Of a DNA stretch of 13,776 bases, positions 6,573-13,776 are shown piece by piece (position 1 is the first letter of the stretch; each line of letters opens with the position of its first letter). Source of the DNA: UBA3910 sp964626065. Lineage in GTDB: Bacteria; Bacillota; Limnochordia; Darwinibacteriales; Darwinibacteriaceae. Below the pieces are notes generated by a model. It was not told the DNA's origin and did no database searches. It was given only the letters and a program-made list of their open reading frames with translations. The stretch covers positions 1 to 13,776 of the forward strand of contig CAZVDE010000044.1 of the NCBI GenBank assembly GCA_964626065.1, given 5' to 3'. The position numbers were made by a program, and so were the translations under genes.

Positions 6573-7598
6573 ATGGCTGCGGCAAACGGCGAAATACTGC
6601 TGGATGTGCAAGACTTAACTAAATACTTTCCCATTACTAAGGGGCTGTTTCGTCGAACGGTGGGCCACGTGAAAGCGGTGGACGGCATCAGTTTTCAGAT
6701 TCGCAAAGGCGAAACTCTGGGTCTGGTAGGCGAGAGCGGCTGCGGCAAAACGACAGCGGGTTTAAGCCTGATGCACCTAATTCAGCCAACAGCTGGCCAA
6801 ATTGTGCTTAATCGAGAAGATGGCCCTCAGGAGGTTAATGCCAAGACAATCCGCGGCCTGCGCCGGGAAATGCAGATCATTTTCCAAGATCCCTTTTCTT
6901 CGCTGGATCCGCGCATGCGCATCCGAGATATTGTGGGTGAACCCCTCTTAGCTCACGGAATGAAAAACCACCGAGAGCGTTACGAACGGGTAGAAGCCCT
7001 ATTGATCTCAGTTGGCCTAGGGGTACACCACATGAACCGATTTCCCCACGAATTCAGTGGCGGTCAGCGCCAAAGAATTGGCATCGCCCGTGCCCTTTCG
7101 CTCAACCCATCCTTGGTTGTGTGCGATGAGCCGGTCTCGGCCCTGGATGTGTCGGTGCAGGCACAAGTATTAAACCTGCTGGACGACCTGCAGGACGAAT
7201 TGGGCCTGACCTATTTATTTGTAGCCCACGATCTATCCGTCGTCCAGCATATCAGCGATCGAGTGGCGGTGATGTATCTGGGGCGCATCGTGGAGATGGC
7301 GGAGGTGGATAAGCTATTTGGCACACCGCGCCACCCCTACACCGAAGCGCTCTTATCCGCTATCCCCGATCCGGACCCGGATATAGTGGGGGAACAGATT
7401 ATTCTCAAAGGCGATGTTCCCAGCCCGGCTAATCCGCCCAGCGGATGCCATTTCCACCCCCGCTGCCGCTATGCAACCGAGCTTTGCAGGCAGCAGGATC
7501 CGGAGTTGGTGGAACTAGACGCAGAAGGCCATCTGGCCGCCTGCCATTATGCCACAGAGCTGAACTTGACCGGTGTGCCCATGGGTGAGTCGGCATAA
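6573..7598 (+). CDS. dppF: Dipeptide/oligopeptide ABC importer ATPase (DppF/OppF)
   Basis: The protein has 341 residues with Walker A GESGCGKT (53-60), Q-loop IFQDPFSSLDP (103-113), signature FSGGQRQR (161-168), Walker B LVVCDEP (181-187) and switch H219. The tail has HPYTEALL (254-261) and a cysteine set C292, C298, C305 and C324 matching the first ATPase. The TKYFPITKGLF and GHVKAVDGISF stretches near the N-terminus are typical of DppF/OppF. It starts 29 bp after the first ATPase gene, with AAGGAAGG upstream of the ATG, and is part of the same operon. The two ATPases are expected to form a heterodimer under the two permeases. Confidence 0.93.
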   Translation: MAAANGEILLDVQDLTKYFPITKGLFRRTVGHVKAVDGISFQIRKGETLGLVGESGCGKTTAGLSLMHLIQPTAGQIVLNREDGPQEVNAKTIRGLRREMQIIFQDPFSSLDPRMRIRDIVGEPLLAHGMKNHRERYERVEALLISVGLGVHHMNRFPHEFSGGQRQRIGIARALSLNPSLVVCDEPVSALDVSVQAQVLNLLDDLQDELGLTYLFVAHDLSVVQHISDRVAVMYLGRIVEMAEVDKLFGTPRHPYTEALLSAIPDPDPDIVGEQIILKGDVPSPANPPSGCHFHPRCRYATELCRQQDPELVELDAEGHLAACHYATELNLTGVPMGESA

Positions 7599-7647
7599 AC
7601 GGCCAAGTGCAAGCATATGCCGAAAGGCAAAAAAAAGGAGGAAAAAC

Positions 7648-9477
7648 ATGAAAGCGAGAAATTTATTTGTCATTGCTGTGCTGCTGGTCGCAGTTTTATC
7701 CACTTCCGGCTTGGCGGCATCTTTCGACCCGGAGACATTTGTCTTTGCCGGCAGCGGACAGCCCCAAACGCTGGACCCGGCAGCTATCTACGACACCGCC
7801 AGCGGCGAAGTCGCGCATCAAGTGTACGACAATTTGTTTGAGTATGTGGGCGGGGATTTGGACGTTGTGGGGCCCCTGCTAGCCACAGAAGTCCCCACCG
7901 TGGCTAACGGCCTCATGTCCGAAGATGGGCGTACAATTAGAGTGCCCATCCGCCAAGGCGTCAAATTCCACAACGGTGCTGTACTTACAGCGGAAGATGT
8001 GAGGTACAGCTTTATCCGGGGTATGCTGGCCGACACGGCCGGCGGGCCGCAGTGGATGTTCTTCGAACCCCTTTTGGACGTGCAAACCATGCGCGATGTG
8101 ATCGTTAAAGCAGGCGGCCCAGAAGACTTCGCCAGCATTAACGAAGTGGATCCCGCGGTATTGCGCAAGGCCCACGATTTAGTTGCGGCCACAATCGAAG
8201 TGGATGGCCATGACCTTGTCTTCCACTTGGCAGAGCCCTACCCGCCATTTATCAACATTCTCACCAAGGGCGGCTCCTGGGCTTCCATCCTGAATAAGGA
8301 CTGGATGATTGCCAACGGCGCTTGGGACGGAAACCCCGACACCTGGGCTAAATGGTATGATCTGGCGGAAGAAGAAATGACGGCGTACGACAAGGCCAAC
8401 GGAACCGGGCCTTTCAAACTGGTAACTTGGGATAAAAGCGGCGGCCAAGTCATCTTCGAACGTTTTGAAGATTACTGGCGCGGGCCTGCCCAAATCAAAA
8501 CGGCCTTCATCAAGTATATCGATGAAGATGCAACCCGGATCCTGATGCTGCGTGCCGGTGATGCGGATGCCATCTACCTGCCCCAAAAGGATCTTGATCA
8601 GGTACGCAATCTGCCCGGCGTGGTTCTCGTGGAAGATCTACCGCAGATGACCAATACCGTGTTGTTCTACAGCTTCACCATTCCCGTTCAAGGAAACGAA
8701 GATCTGGTGGGCAGCGGAAAACTTGACGGTAAAGGTATCCCCAGTGATTTCTTCGCCGATATTGATGTCCGTAAAGGGTTTAACTACGCCTTTGACTATC
8801 AAGCATATCGGAACGAAGTTGCCAAAGGCGCGGGAGAACTGCCCCTAGGCCCGATTCCGCAGATTCTGCCCTACGTGAATCCCGATCAGGAATATTTCGA
8901 GCACAATTTGGCAAAAGCGGAAGAGCACTTCAGGAAGGCTTTCGGCGGAGAGCTGTGGGAAAAAGGTTTTGAAGTAGGGATCGTTTATAATACTCCCAAC
9001 CAAGACCGCAAAACTGCCCTGGAAATCCTGGAATACAACATTGAAAGCATCAACCCCAAATTCAAAGTCAATGTTGTTGGTTTGGAATGGGCAACAGTGC
9101 TAGACAAGCTGCGCACCGCCTCTTTGCCTGTGTTTGTCATGGGCTGGCTGGCGGACTTCCCCGATACGCATAACTTTGCGGTACCCTTTATGCACTCCAC
9201 CGGAACATTCGCCGGCTACTGCGGACAGGGTTTGATCGACCTGGCTAAGAAGGAATTTGACGAGCTCGTTAATGCGGGCATCAAGGCCACCGACCCCGAA
9301 GAGCGGGAAGCCATCTACTACGAACTGCAAAAACGCTATGTAGAGCAGGCCATCTCCATGCCCTATATGGAGCCCACAACGCACCGTATTATGGGTGATT
9401 GGGTACAAAACTATGTCTACTGCCCCGCCTATAGTGCAAGTTACGACTTCTATGAAGTCTACAAAGAAAAGAAATAA
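7648..9477 (+). CDS. dppA: Family 5 extracellular solute-binding protein of the peptide importer
   Basis: This 609-residue protein has a signal peptide (K/R at 2-4, hydrophobic core 6-18, cleavage likely after LAA near 24). No cysteine follows the core, so it is probably a soluble periplasmic protein and not a lipoprotein. SBP family 5 features include GQPQTLDPA near the mature start, IRQGVKFHNGAVLTAEDVRY, TGPFKL and WLADFPDTHNF late in the chain. At about 609 residues it is longer than E. coli DppA (about 535). The ATG at 7648 was chosen because AGGAGG lies just upstream and a signal peptide follows; the frame is open back to 7573, which would overlap the second ATPase gene and bury the signal. 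Two hairpins follow the gene. The ligand is unknown; peptides are the default guess. Confidence 0.92.
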   Translation: MKARNLFVIAVLLVAVLSTSGLAASFDPETFVFAGSGQPQTLDPAAIYDTASGEVAHQVYDNLFEYVGGDLDVVGPLLATEVPTVANGLMSEDGRTIRVPIRQGVKFHNGAVLTAEDVRYSFIRGMLADTAGGPQWMFFEPLLDVQTMRDVIVKAGGPEDFASINEVDPAVLRKAHDLVAATIEVDGHDLVFHLAEPYPPFINILTKGGSWASILNKDWMIANGAWDGNPDTWAKWYDLAEEEMTAYDKANGTGPFKLVTWDKSGGQVIFERFEDYWRGPAQIKTAFIKYIDEDATRILMLRAGDADAIYLPQKDLDQVRNLPGVVLVEDLPQMTNTVLFYSFTIPVQGNEDLVGSGKLDGKGIPSDFFADIDVRKGFNYAFDYQAYRNEVAKGAGELPLGPIPQILPYVNPDQEYFEHNLAKAEEHFRKAFGGELWEKGFEVGIVYNTPNQDRKTALEILEYNIESINPKFKVNVVGLEWATVLDKLRTASLPVFVMGWLADFPDTHNFAVPFMHSTGTFAGYCGQGLIDLAKKEFDELVNAGIKATDPEEREAIYYELQKRYVEQAISMPYMEPTTHRIMGDWVQNYVYCPAYSASYDFYEVYKEKK

Positions 9478-9478
9478 T

Positions 9479-9499
9479 CCTGGGGTGAGACACCCGGGG
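9479..9499 (+). other. First post-binding-protein hairpin
   Basis: The arms CCTGGGGTG and CACCCGGGG enclose an AGA loop. Five pairs next to the loop are perfect, then one G-G mismatch and three more pairs including a wobble. It begins right after the binding-protein stop codon. There is no U-run after it, so it is not a clean terminator. Confidence 0.5.
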
Positions 9500-9515
9500 T
9501 AGCAATCCGCTTGTG

Positions 9516-9546
9516 GTGAGTAGGGCTGCCCGGCAGTCCTGCTCAC
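9516..9546 (+). other. 13-bp hairpin between binding-protein and permease genes
   Basis: The arms at 9516-9528 and 9534-9546 pair over 13 positions (11 Watson-Crick, 2 G-T) around a CCCGG loop. The following bases, GTTATTCTG, are not a U-run, so it is more likely an mRNA-protecting or partly terminating structure than a full terminator. It ends 15 nt before the ribosome site of the first permease gene. Confidence 0.7.
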
Positions 9547-9561
9547 GTTATTCTGTCAGTT

Positions 9562-9567
9562 AAGGAG
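9562..9567 (+). promoter_or_regulatory. Ribosome binding site selecting the permease start
   Basis: AAGGAG lies 1 nt before an ATG at 9569 but 7 nt before the ATG at 9575. Only the second has workable spacing, so the permease starts at 9575 and lacks the two extra residues. Confidence 0.75.
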
Positions 9568-9574
9568 TATGAAC

Positions 9575-10606
9575 ATGTTAACCTATATCGCAAGGCGCTT
9601 GCTGTTTCTACCTATAGTATTAATCGGGGTGACACTGTTAGTCTTTATTGTCATGTCCTTTCTTTCCCCTTACCAACTGGTGAGCACGTATATCAAAAGC
9701 CCCGAAGAACTCAAGAATCAAAGCCTTGATGATCTGGTCCGCAAATATGGTTTGGATCAACCGCCGCATATTCGCTACGTCAACTGGATGAAAAATGTAC
9801 TCAAAGGTGATCTGGGCTATTCAGTCTCAGCATCCATGCATGTTACGGAAGCGATTGCCAAACGATTTCCGGCCACAATTGAATTAGCACTCTTTGCGGT
9901 CATCCCGGTGGTACTGGGCGGGATTTGGCTCGGCACCATCTCCGCCAAACACTATAACAAACCGCTGGACCACATTACGCGAACCTTCGCCATTGTGGGT
10001 TGGTCGCTGCCGGATTTTGTCTTCGGCCTAATCATGCTGATGATCTTCTACGGTGTGTTGGGCTGGTTTCCGCCGGGACGCTTATCCATCTGGGCCGATA
10101 TTGAAGTGCTTACCGGTGACTTTACCAGGTATACCGGTATGAATACGCTTGATGCACTGCTCAACGGCAGGCTGGATATTTTCTGGGATGCGCTGCGCCA
10201 TTTAGTGGCGCCCGTGATTACCCTCGCTTATTTATGGTGGGCCTTTCTTTTAAGAATAACTCGTTCCAGCATGTTAGAAGTAATGAACAAAGATTATGTG
10301 CGCACCGCCCGTGCCAAGGGTTTGACGGAACGGGTTGTGATGAACCGGCATGTGCGCCGCAATGCCATGATCCCGGTCACAACTGTTTCCGGCTCCATGG
10401 TTTTAGGCCTGCTGGGCGGGGTTGTAATCGTAGAGACCGTTTTCAACTATAAGGGAATTGGCCTGTTGACTGCCACAGGGGCGCAGCAGCTGGATTACAC
10501 CTTGATTTTAGGCACGACACTGTTCTACGGCCTGCTTTTAGTCCTTACCAACTTAGTGGTGGACGTCCTTTATGCTGTGATTGATCCCAGGGTGAGATTG
10601 GAGTGA
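9575..10606 (+). CDS. dppB: Peptide ABC importer permease (DppB/OppB)
   Basis: The 343-residue inner-membrane protein begins MLTYIARRLL, as DppB/OppB proteins usually do. It has a first span at about 9-30, a periplasmic stretch with LDDLVRKYGLDQPPHIRYVNW, then five more spans. The cytoplasmic EAA loop, which contacts the ATPases, is at about 240-262 (DYVRTARAKGL and on). The C-terminus DPRVRLE is typical of the family. It follows the binding-protein gene after a 97-bp gap with two hairpins, and is followed 7 bp later by the second permease gene. Together the two permeases form the channel for the ligand brought by the binding protein. Confidence 0.93.
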   Translation: MLTYIARRLLFLPIVLIGVTLLVFIVMSFLSPYQLVSTYIKSPEELKNQSLDDLVRKYGLDQPPHIRYVNWMKNVLKGDLGYSVSASMHVTEAIAKRFPATIELALFAVIPVVLGGIWLGTISAKHYNKPLDHITRTFAIVGWSLPDFVFGLIMLMIFYGVLGWFPPGRLSIWADIEVLTGDFTRYTGMNTLDALLNGRLDIFWDALRHLVAPVITLAYLWWAFLLRITRSSMLEVMNKDYVRTARAKGLTERVVMNRHVRRNAMIPVTTVSGSMVLGLLGGVVIVETVFNYKGIGLLTATGAQQLDYTLILGTTLFYGLLLVLTNLVVDVLYAVIDPRVRLE

Positions 10607-10613
10607 TAGTGCT

Positions 10614-11486
10614 ATGATAATGAAAAAACTACTGCGTAACCCCCTATCCGTAGTCGGGCTGCTTCTGCTTTTGGGATTTGTGATCATTGCCATCTTTGCC
10701 CCCTGGATTGCACCCACGCCCGAAAATTACAAAAGAGAGCCCTACCGAGTGCCCCGTTATGGCTGGGGTTCAGAACCCGCCCCGCCCACCAAGGAGCATC
10801 CCATGGGCCTTACCCAGGGCAAATATGATGTTTTCTACGGCATTATTTGGGGAACAAGAACAGCATTTCAGGTGGGTTTGATCGTCATTGGAGCATCATG
10901 CACCATCGGAATCTTCATCGGTTCGGTAAGCGCCTATGTGGGCGGCAAGTTTGACGAGATCGTGATGCGCTTTGCGGACATTTTCATGAGTTTCCCGTTT
11001 TTGATCGCGGCCATTGTGATCACGGCCGTTTTAGGCCGGGGTTTAGACAAGGTGATCATCGCCCTGATTTTGTTTCGCTGGACAGGGTACGCCCGCCTGA
11101 TCAGAGGCAATGTACTACAGGTCAAGCAGGATGAGTACATTATGGCGGCCAAGGCCGGAGGTGTTTCTCACCCCGCGATTTTAGTCAAACACATCCTACC
11201 CAACACCATATTTCCCGTTCTGATCCAGGCTTCCATGAACATGGGCTCCATCGTTGTAACCGCCTCTACGCTGAGCTTTTTGGGTTTAGGCGCCCCCGAG
11301 GGGTATGCCGATTGGGGCCAGATGATCAGCTTTGCCCGCAACTGGGTGCTCGGCTCGCCCGGTGAGCCCCTCAAGTACTGGTACACGGTGGTCTGGCCCG
11401 GTCTCGCCATTATCCTGTTTGTACTCTCCTGGAATCTAATCGGTGATGCCTTTAGAGATATTATGGACCCAAGAATCCAGGCTTAA
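10614..11486 (+). CDS. dppC: Peptide ABC importer permease (DppC/OppC)
   Basis: The 290-residue membrane protein opens with KKLLRNPLSVVGLLLLL, the usual OppC/DppC N-terminus, followed by the periplasmic HPMGLTQGKYDVF segment (62-74, compare HPLGTDxxGRD in relatives) and five further spans. The EAA loop is at about 174-197 (EYIMAAKAGG to HILPN). Late family motifs LSFLGLGAPEGYADWGQM (220-237) and the DPRIQA end are present. GGAGTGAT before the ATG overlaps the stop of the first permease gene. Its stop codon overlaps that of the convergent amidohydrolase gene by 4 bp, so the importer operon ends with no intergenic terminator. Confidence 0.93.
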   Translation: MIMKKLLRNPLSVVGLLLLLGFVIIAIFAPWIAPTPENYKREPYRVPRYGWGSEPAPPTKEHPMGLTQGKYDVFYGIIWGTRTAFQVGLIVIGASCTIGIFIGSVSAYVGGKFDEIVMRFADIFMSFPFLIAAIVITAVLGRGLDKVIIALILFRWTGYARLIRGNVLQVKQDEYIMAAKAGGVSHPAILVKHILPNTIFPVLIQASMNMGSIVVTASTLSFLGLGAPEGYADWGQMISFARNWVLGSPGEPLKYWYTVVWPGLAIILFVLSWNLIGDAFRDIMDPRIQA

Positions 11487-12751
11487 ATTTTAAAATCCAC
11501 CGTCACTGCCCCGCCGGCTAGGCGTACTTCCCGCCTGGTCGGTGTACTGCAGGCGATGATCTTGCCTCTGCGAATTACGTATAGACATTCACTTGTTAAG
11601 CGCAGGGCCTCATATTCATCTGCCGCATCGAGAATCACACAGTCCGCCGAATTTCCCTCCTCAATGCCGTAATCGTTGAGATGCAGAGTGCGCGCCCCAT
11701 TAGTAGTGATCATATCAAAAACTTGATCCATCTGCGGCCGTCCGCTGAGATGGGCGGTGTGAATCAGTAGATGGGCCGATTGGAGCATGCTGCCTTTGCC
11801 GAACGGGCCGAAAGGATCCATAATATTGTCATTGCCAACGCTCACATTTACCCCCGCGGCCAGCAGCTGATCAACCCTGGTGTGGCCCCGGCCCTTGGGA
11901 TAATCGTCCAATCTGTTTTGCAGAAGTAGATTGGATCCGGGATTGGTCACTATGTTCACATCAGCCCGCCGCAAAAGCCCAATCAGCTTAGCCGCATAAT
12001 CGTTATGATAATTATGCATCGCGGTTGTGTGGCTTGCCGTCACCAGCCCCTCCATGCCGTTGACGATCGTTTCTTTCGCTATCACTTCAGCGAAGCGGGA
12101 TTGATCATCCCCCGTCTCATCTGTGTGAATATCCACCAATTTGCCGTGTTTTTGGGCAAGCTCGAAAACATATTCCACAGAACGAATGCCGTCTTCCCTT
12201 GTCAACTCCTGCTGCGGTATGCCACCAATCACATCTACACCCGCCTCAACCGCCCGCACCAAAGACCGCGCTCCACCCGATGTGGAAAAGATGCCATCTT
12301 GGGGAAAAGCGACCACCTGTAAATCAACATACTCGGCCAATTCTTTTTTCAGCTCCAAAAGCGCCTCGATTGTTATTAAATCGGGATCGGTCGAATCGGC
12401 GTGGGTGCGAATGCGCAAAACACCGTTGGCAATCTCCCATAGAATAGTTTTACGAGCCGCCTGTTTAACTTGCTGCTTACTCAATCCCGCACGCCGTTCC
12501 CCCCAAATTTCGATTGCCTCAAGCAGGGTCCCGCTGTCATTAAAGCGAGGTTTACCCGCCTGTAAGGCGCTGTCGAGATGGACATGGGATTCCACAAAGG
12601 GGGGGATGACAAGATTTCCCCCCGCGTCCAGTTCATCGCGGCCGTTTCTCGGCATATGGGCTTTAATCTGCGCGAAACACCCATTTTTGATAGCTAGATC
12701 CCACAGCCCAACCCTGCCCCTTAATTTAGCCCTGCGAATAATTAAATCCAC
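11483..12751 (-). CDS. Cytosine-deaminase-like amidohydrolase (CodA family), substrate uncertain
   Basis: This 422-residue cytoplasmic enzyme starts at GTG 12751, with GAGAGGGG upstream. It aligns with E. coli CodA from memory at a constant offset of 5: metal ligands H56, H58, H209 and D308 (CodA H61, H63, H214, D313), catalytic E212 and H241 (E217, H246), and substrate-binding Q151 (Q156). The deaminase chemistry is therefore intact. The loop that reads FGHDDVFDPW in CodA reads VGNDNIMDPF here, so Asp314, which contacts cytosine, is Asn309, and His312, Phe316 and Trp319 also differ. Hydrolytic deamination of a cytosine-like or other N-heterocyclic ring is likely, but cytosine itself is doubtful. 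It lies 15 bp after the binding-protein gene and overlaps the importer operon's last stop by 4 bp. Confidence 0.88.
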   Translation of the reverse strand: MDLIIRRAKLRGRVGLWDLAIKNGCFAQIKAHMPRNGRDELDAGGNLVIPPFVESHVHLDSALQAGKPRFNDSGTLLEAIEIWGERRAGLSKQQVKQAARKTILWEIANGVLRIRTHADSTDPDLITIEALLELKKELAEYVDLQVVAFPQDGIFSTSGGARSLVRAVEAGVDVIGGIPQQELTREDGIRSVEYVFELAQKHGKLVDIHTDETGDDQSRFAEVIAKETIVNGMEGLVTASHTTAMHNYHNDYAAKLIGLLRRADVNIVTNPGSNLLLQNRLDDYPKGRGHTRVDQLLAAGVNVSVGNDNIMDPFGPFGKGSMLQSAHLLIHTAHLSGRPQMDQVFDMITTNGARTLHLNDYGIEEGNSADCVILDAADEYEALRLTSECLYVIRRGKIIACSTPTRREVRLAGGAVTVDFKI

Positions 12752-12766
12752 ACCGTTCCCCTCTCT

Positions 12767-13729
12767 TTATTCCATTTCTATCTCAGTTGCGTATTCCAAA
12801 AGCTCATCCGGTATTAGGATGCCTAATTCCGCGGCAACTGTCCCATTAATGAGATACTCGAAATCCCCGGCCGTTTCGATGGGCATTGCAGCCACATCTT
12901 CCCCCCGCAAAACCCTAACCGCCATCAAACCCGTTTGGTACCCCAGTTTTTCGTAGTTGATGCCCAAGGTGGCCAAGCCGCCGTTGAGAACCTGATTGCC
13001 CTCGCCGCAAATCACCGGGACTTGCGCTTGCACCGCCGCCCCGTAAACGATGGGCATGGAAGCGGAAACCACGTTGTCCGTAGGCACGTAGATTGCATCC
13101 ACCTTCTGGACTAATGACTGCACTGCCTGCTGCACCTCGTTAGAATTGGTAATTGTTATTTCGTAATATTTCAGCCCCCGCTCTGCAATGGCCCGTTTGG
13201 CTATACCTGCCTGCAGCACCGAATTATCTTCGCTGGAAGTGTACAACAGCCCCACCGTTTGGGCGTGGGGAACCAACTGCTTCAATAGGGAGATCTGCTC
13301 CTCGATGGGGTTTAGATCAGATGTCCCGCTCACATTAGTACCGGGATTTTCGTTACTAAAGACAAGCCGAGCCGAAACATAATCGGTAACAGCGGTGCCC
13401 AGAATGGGAATCGTTCCCGTCTTGGCCGCCACTGACTGTGCCGCGGGTGTAGCAATGGCCAAAATGAGATCCACCTGTTTGGCAAGGAAACGATCGCCTA
13501 TAGTGGAAAGATTGGCCGCATCGCCCTGTGCGTTTTGGTAATCCACAATAATATTTTTCCCCGGTTCTAATCCACTATCAGCCAGAGCGGCCAAAAAACC
13601 TTGCCTGGCCGAATCGAGCGCCAAATGCTCCACATATTGAATGATGCCTACTTTCATTTCCGCGGCCGATGCCCCCTGCAGGCCAATTAATAGCGCTGCT
13701 GCAACAAATAATACGATAAACCTTTTCAT
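12767..13729 (-). CDS. ABC transporter substrate-binding protein, ABC_sub_bind (TrpX-like) family
   Basis: The 320-residue protein has a signal peptide (KR at 2-3, hydrophobic 4-17, cleavage after ASA or ASAA near 22-23) and no lipobox cysteine. The mature part has the type I periplasmic-binding fold hallmarks of PF04392: VGIIQYVEHLALDSARQGF, FLAKQVDLILAIATPAAQSV, NPGTNVSGTSDLNPIEEQ, LLYTSSEDNS and AIYVPTDNVV. Relatives (TrpX type) bind amino acids or other small ligands for ABC import with a permease and an ATPase, but neither partner is next to it downstream; they may lie beyond the right edge. A GGGGGCAGGAAAG stretch precedes the ATG. The amidohydrolase gene begins 15 bp after its stop, which suggests binding protein and enzyme act on related compounds. 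Its promoter is probably outside the window. Confidence 0.9.
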   Translation of the reverse strand: MKRFIVLFVAAALLIGLQGASAAEMKVGIIQYVEHLALDSARQGFLAALADSGLEPGKNIIVDYQNAQGDAANLSTIGDRFLAKQVDLILAIATPAAQSVAAKTGTIPILGTAVTDYVSARLVFSNENPGTNVSGTSDLNPIEEQISLLKQLVPHAQTVGLLYTSSEDNSVLQAGIAKRAIAERGLKYYEITITNSNEVQQAVQSLVQKVDAIYVPTDNVVSASMPIVYGAAVQAQVPVICGEGNQVLNGGLATLGINYEKLGYQTGLMAVRVLRGEDVAAMPIETAGDFEYLINGTVAAELGILIPDELLEYATEIEME

Positions 13730-13776
13730 CTTTCCTGCCCCCTCGTTTGTTAGCTTGGCTGCCGGGTTGAAAACAA

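Noticed and set aside
9516..9546. Rho-independent terminator after the binding-protein gene
   Set aside because: The stem is strong but no U-run follows, and the downstream permease genes clearly belong to the same transporter.
12141..12956. A 271-codon plus-strand open frame
   Set aside because: It is antisense to the amidohydrolase and the end of the binding-protein gene, has low-complexity Ser/Pro/Arg composition and no ribosome site; the minus-strand genes have clear families.
1..13776. CRISPR array, tRNA, rRNA, insertion sequence or prophage genes
   Set aside because: No regularly spaced repeats, cloverleaf sequences, transposase motifs or terminal inverted repeats were found on reading both strands.

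Overview
The window is compact, mid-GC bacterial DNA with strong AGGAGG-type ribosome binding sites. It carries ten protein genes, complete apart from one cut by the left edge, in three transcription units. Gene content (BcrAB-type ABC exporter, RarD, CPBP protease, Tet(M)-like GTPase, Dpp/Opp importer) fits a Bacillota-like anaerobe. Both solute-binding proteins have signal peptides with no lipobox cysteine, which hints at a cell with an outer membrane (for example a diderm Bacillota lineage). This placement is an inference and is weak.

Region 1 (positions 1-5142, minus strand) is a five-gene probable operon read right to left: ABC ATPase, ABC-2 permease, RarD-type permease, CPBP membrane protease, and a Tet(M)/EF-G-like translational GTPase that runs off the left edge. 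The first two genes overlap and the last three are 10-15 bp apart. All five families are often linked to coping with antibiotics or peptide toxins, so the unit looks like a stress or self-protection cassette.

Region 2 (5143-5490) is a divergent control region. It holds a consensus sigma-70 promoter facing right and a probable extended -10 promoter facing left, plus small repeats.

Region 3 (5491-11486, plus strand) is a complete Dpp/Opp peptide importer in the order ATPase, ATPase, binding protein, permease, permease. Two hairpins sit between the binding-protein gene and the permease genes, a classic arrangement for making more binding protein than membrane components.

Region 4 (11483-13729, minus strand) is a two-gene unit: a periplasmic binding protein of the ABC_sub_bind (TrpX-like) family followed by a cytosine-deaminase-like amidohydrolase with an altered substrate pocket. 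Its last gene meets the importer operon tail to tail with a 4-bp overlap of the two stop codons. No tRNA, rRNA, CRISPR array or insertion sequence was seen. I found no clear novel system. The best leads are the protection cassette, the non-canonical deaminase with its orphan binding protein, and the convergent overlap.
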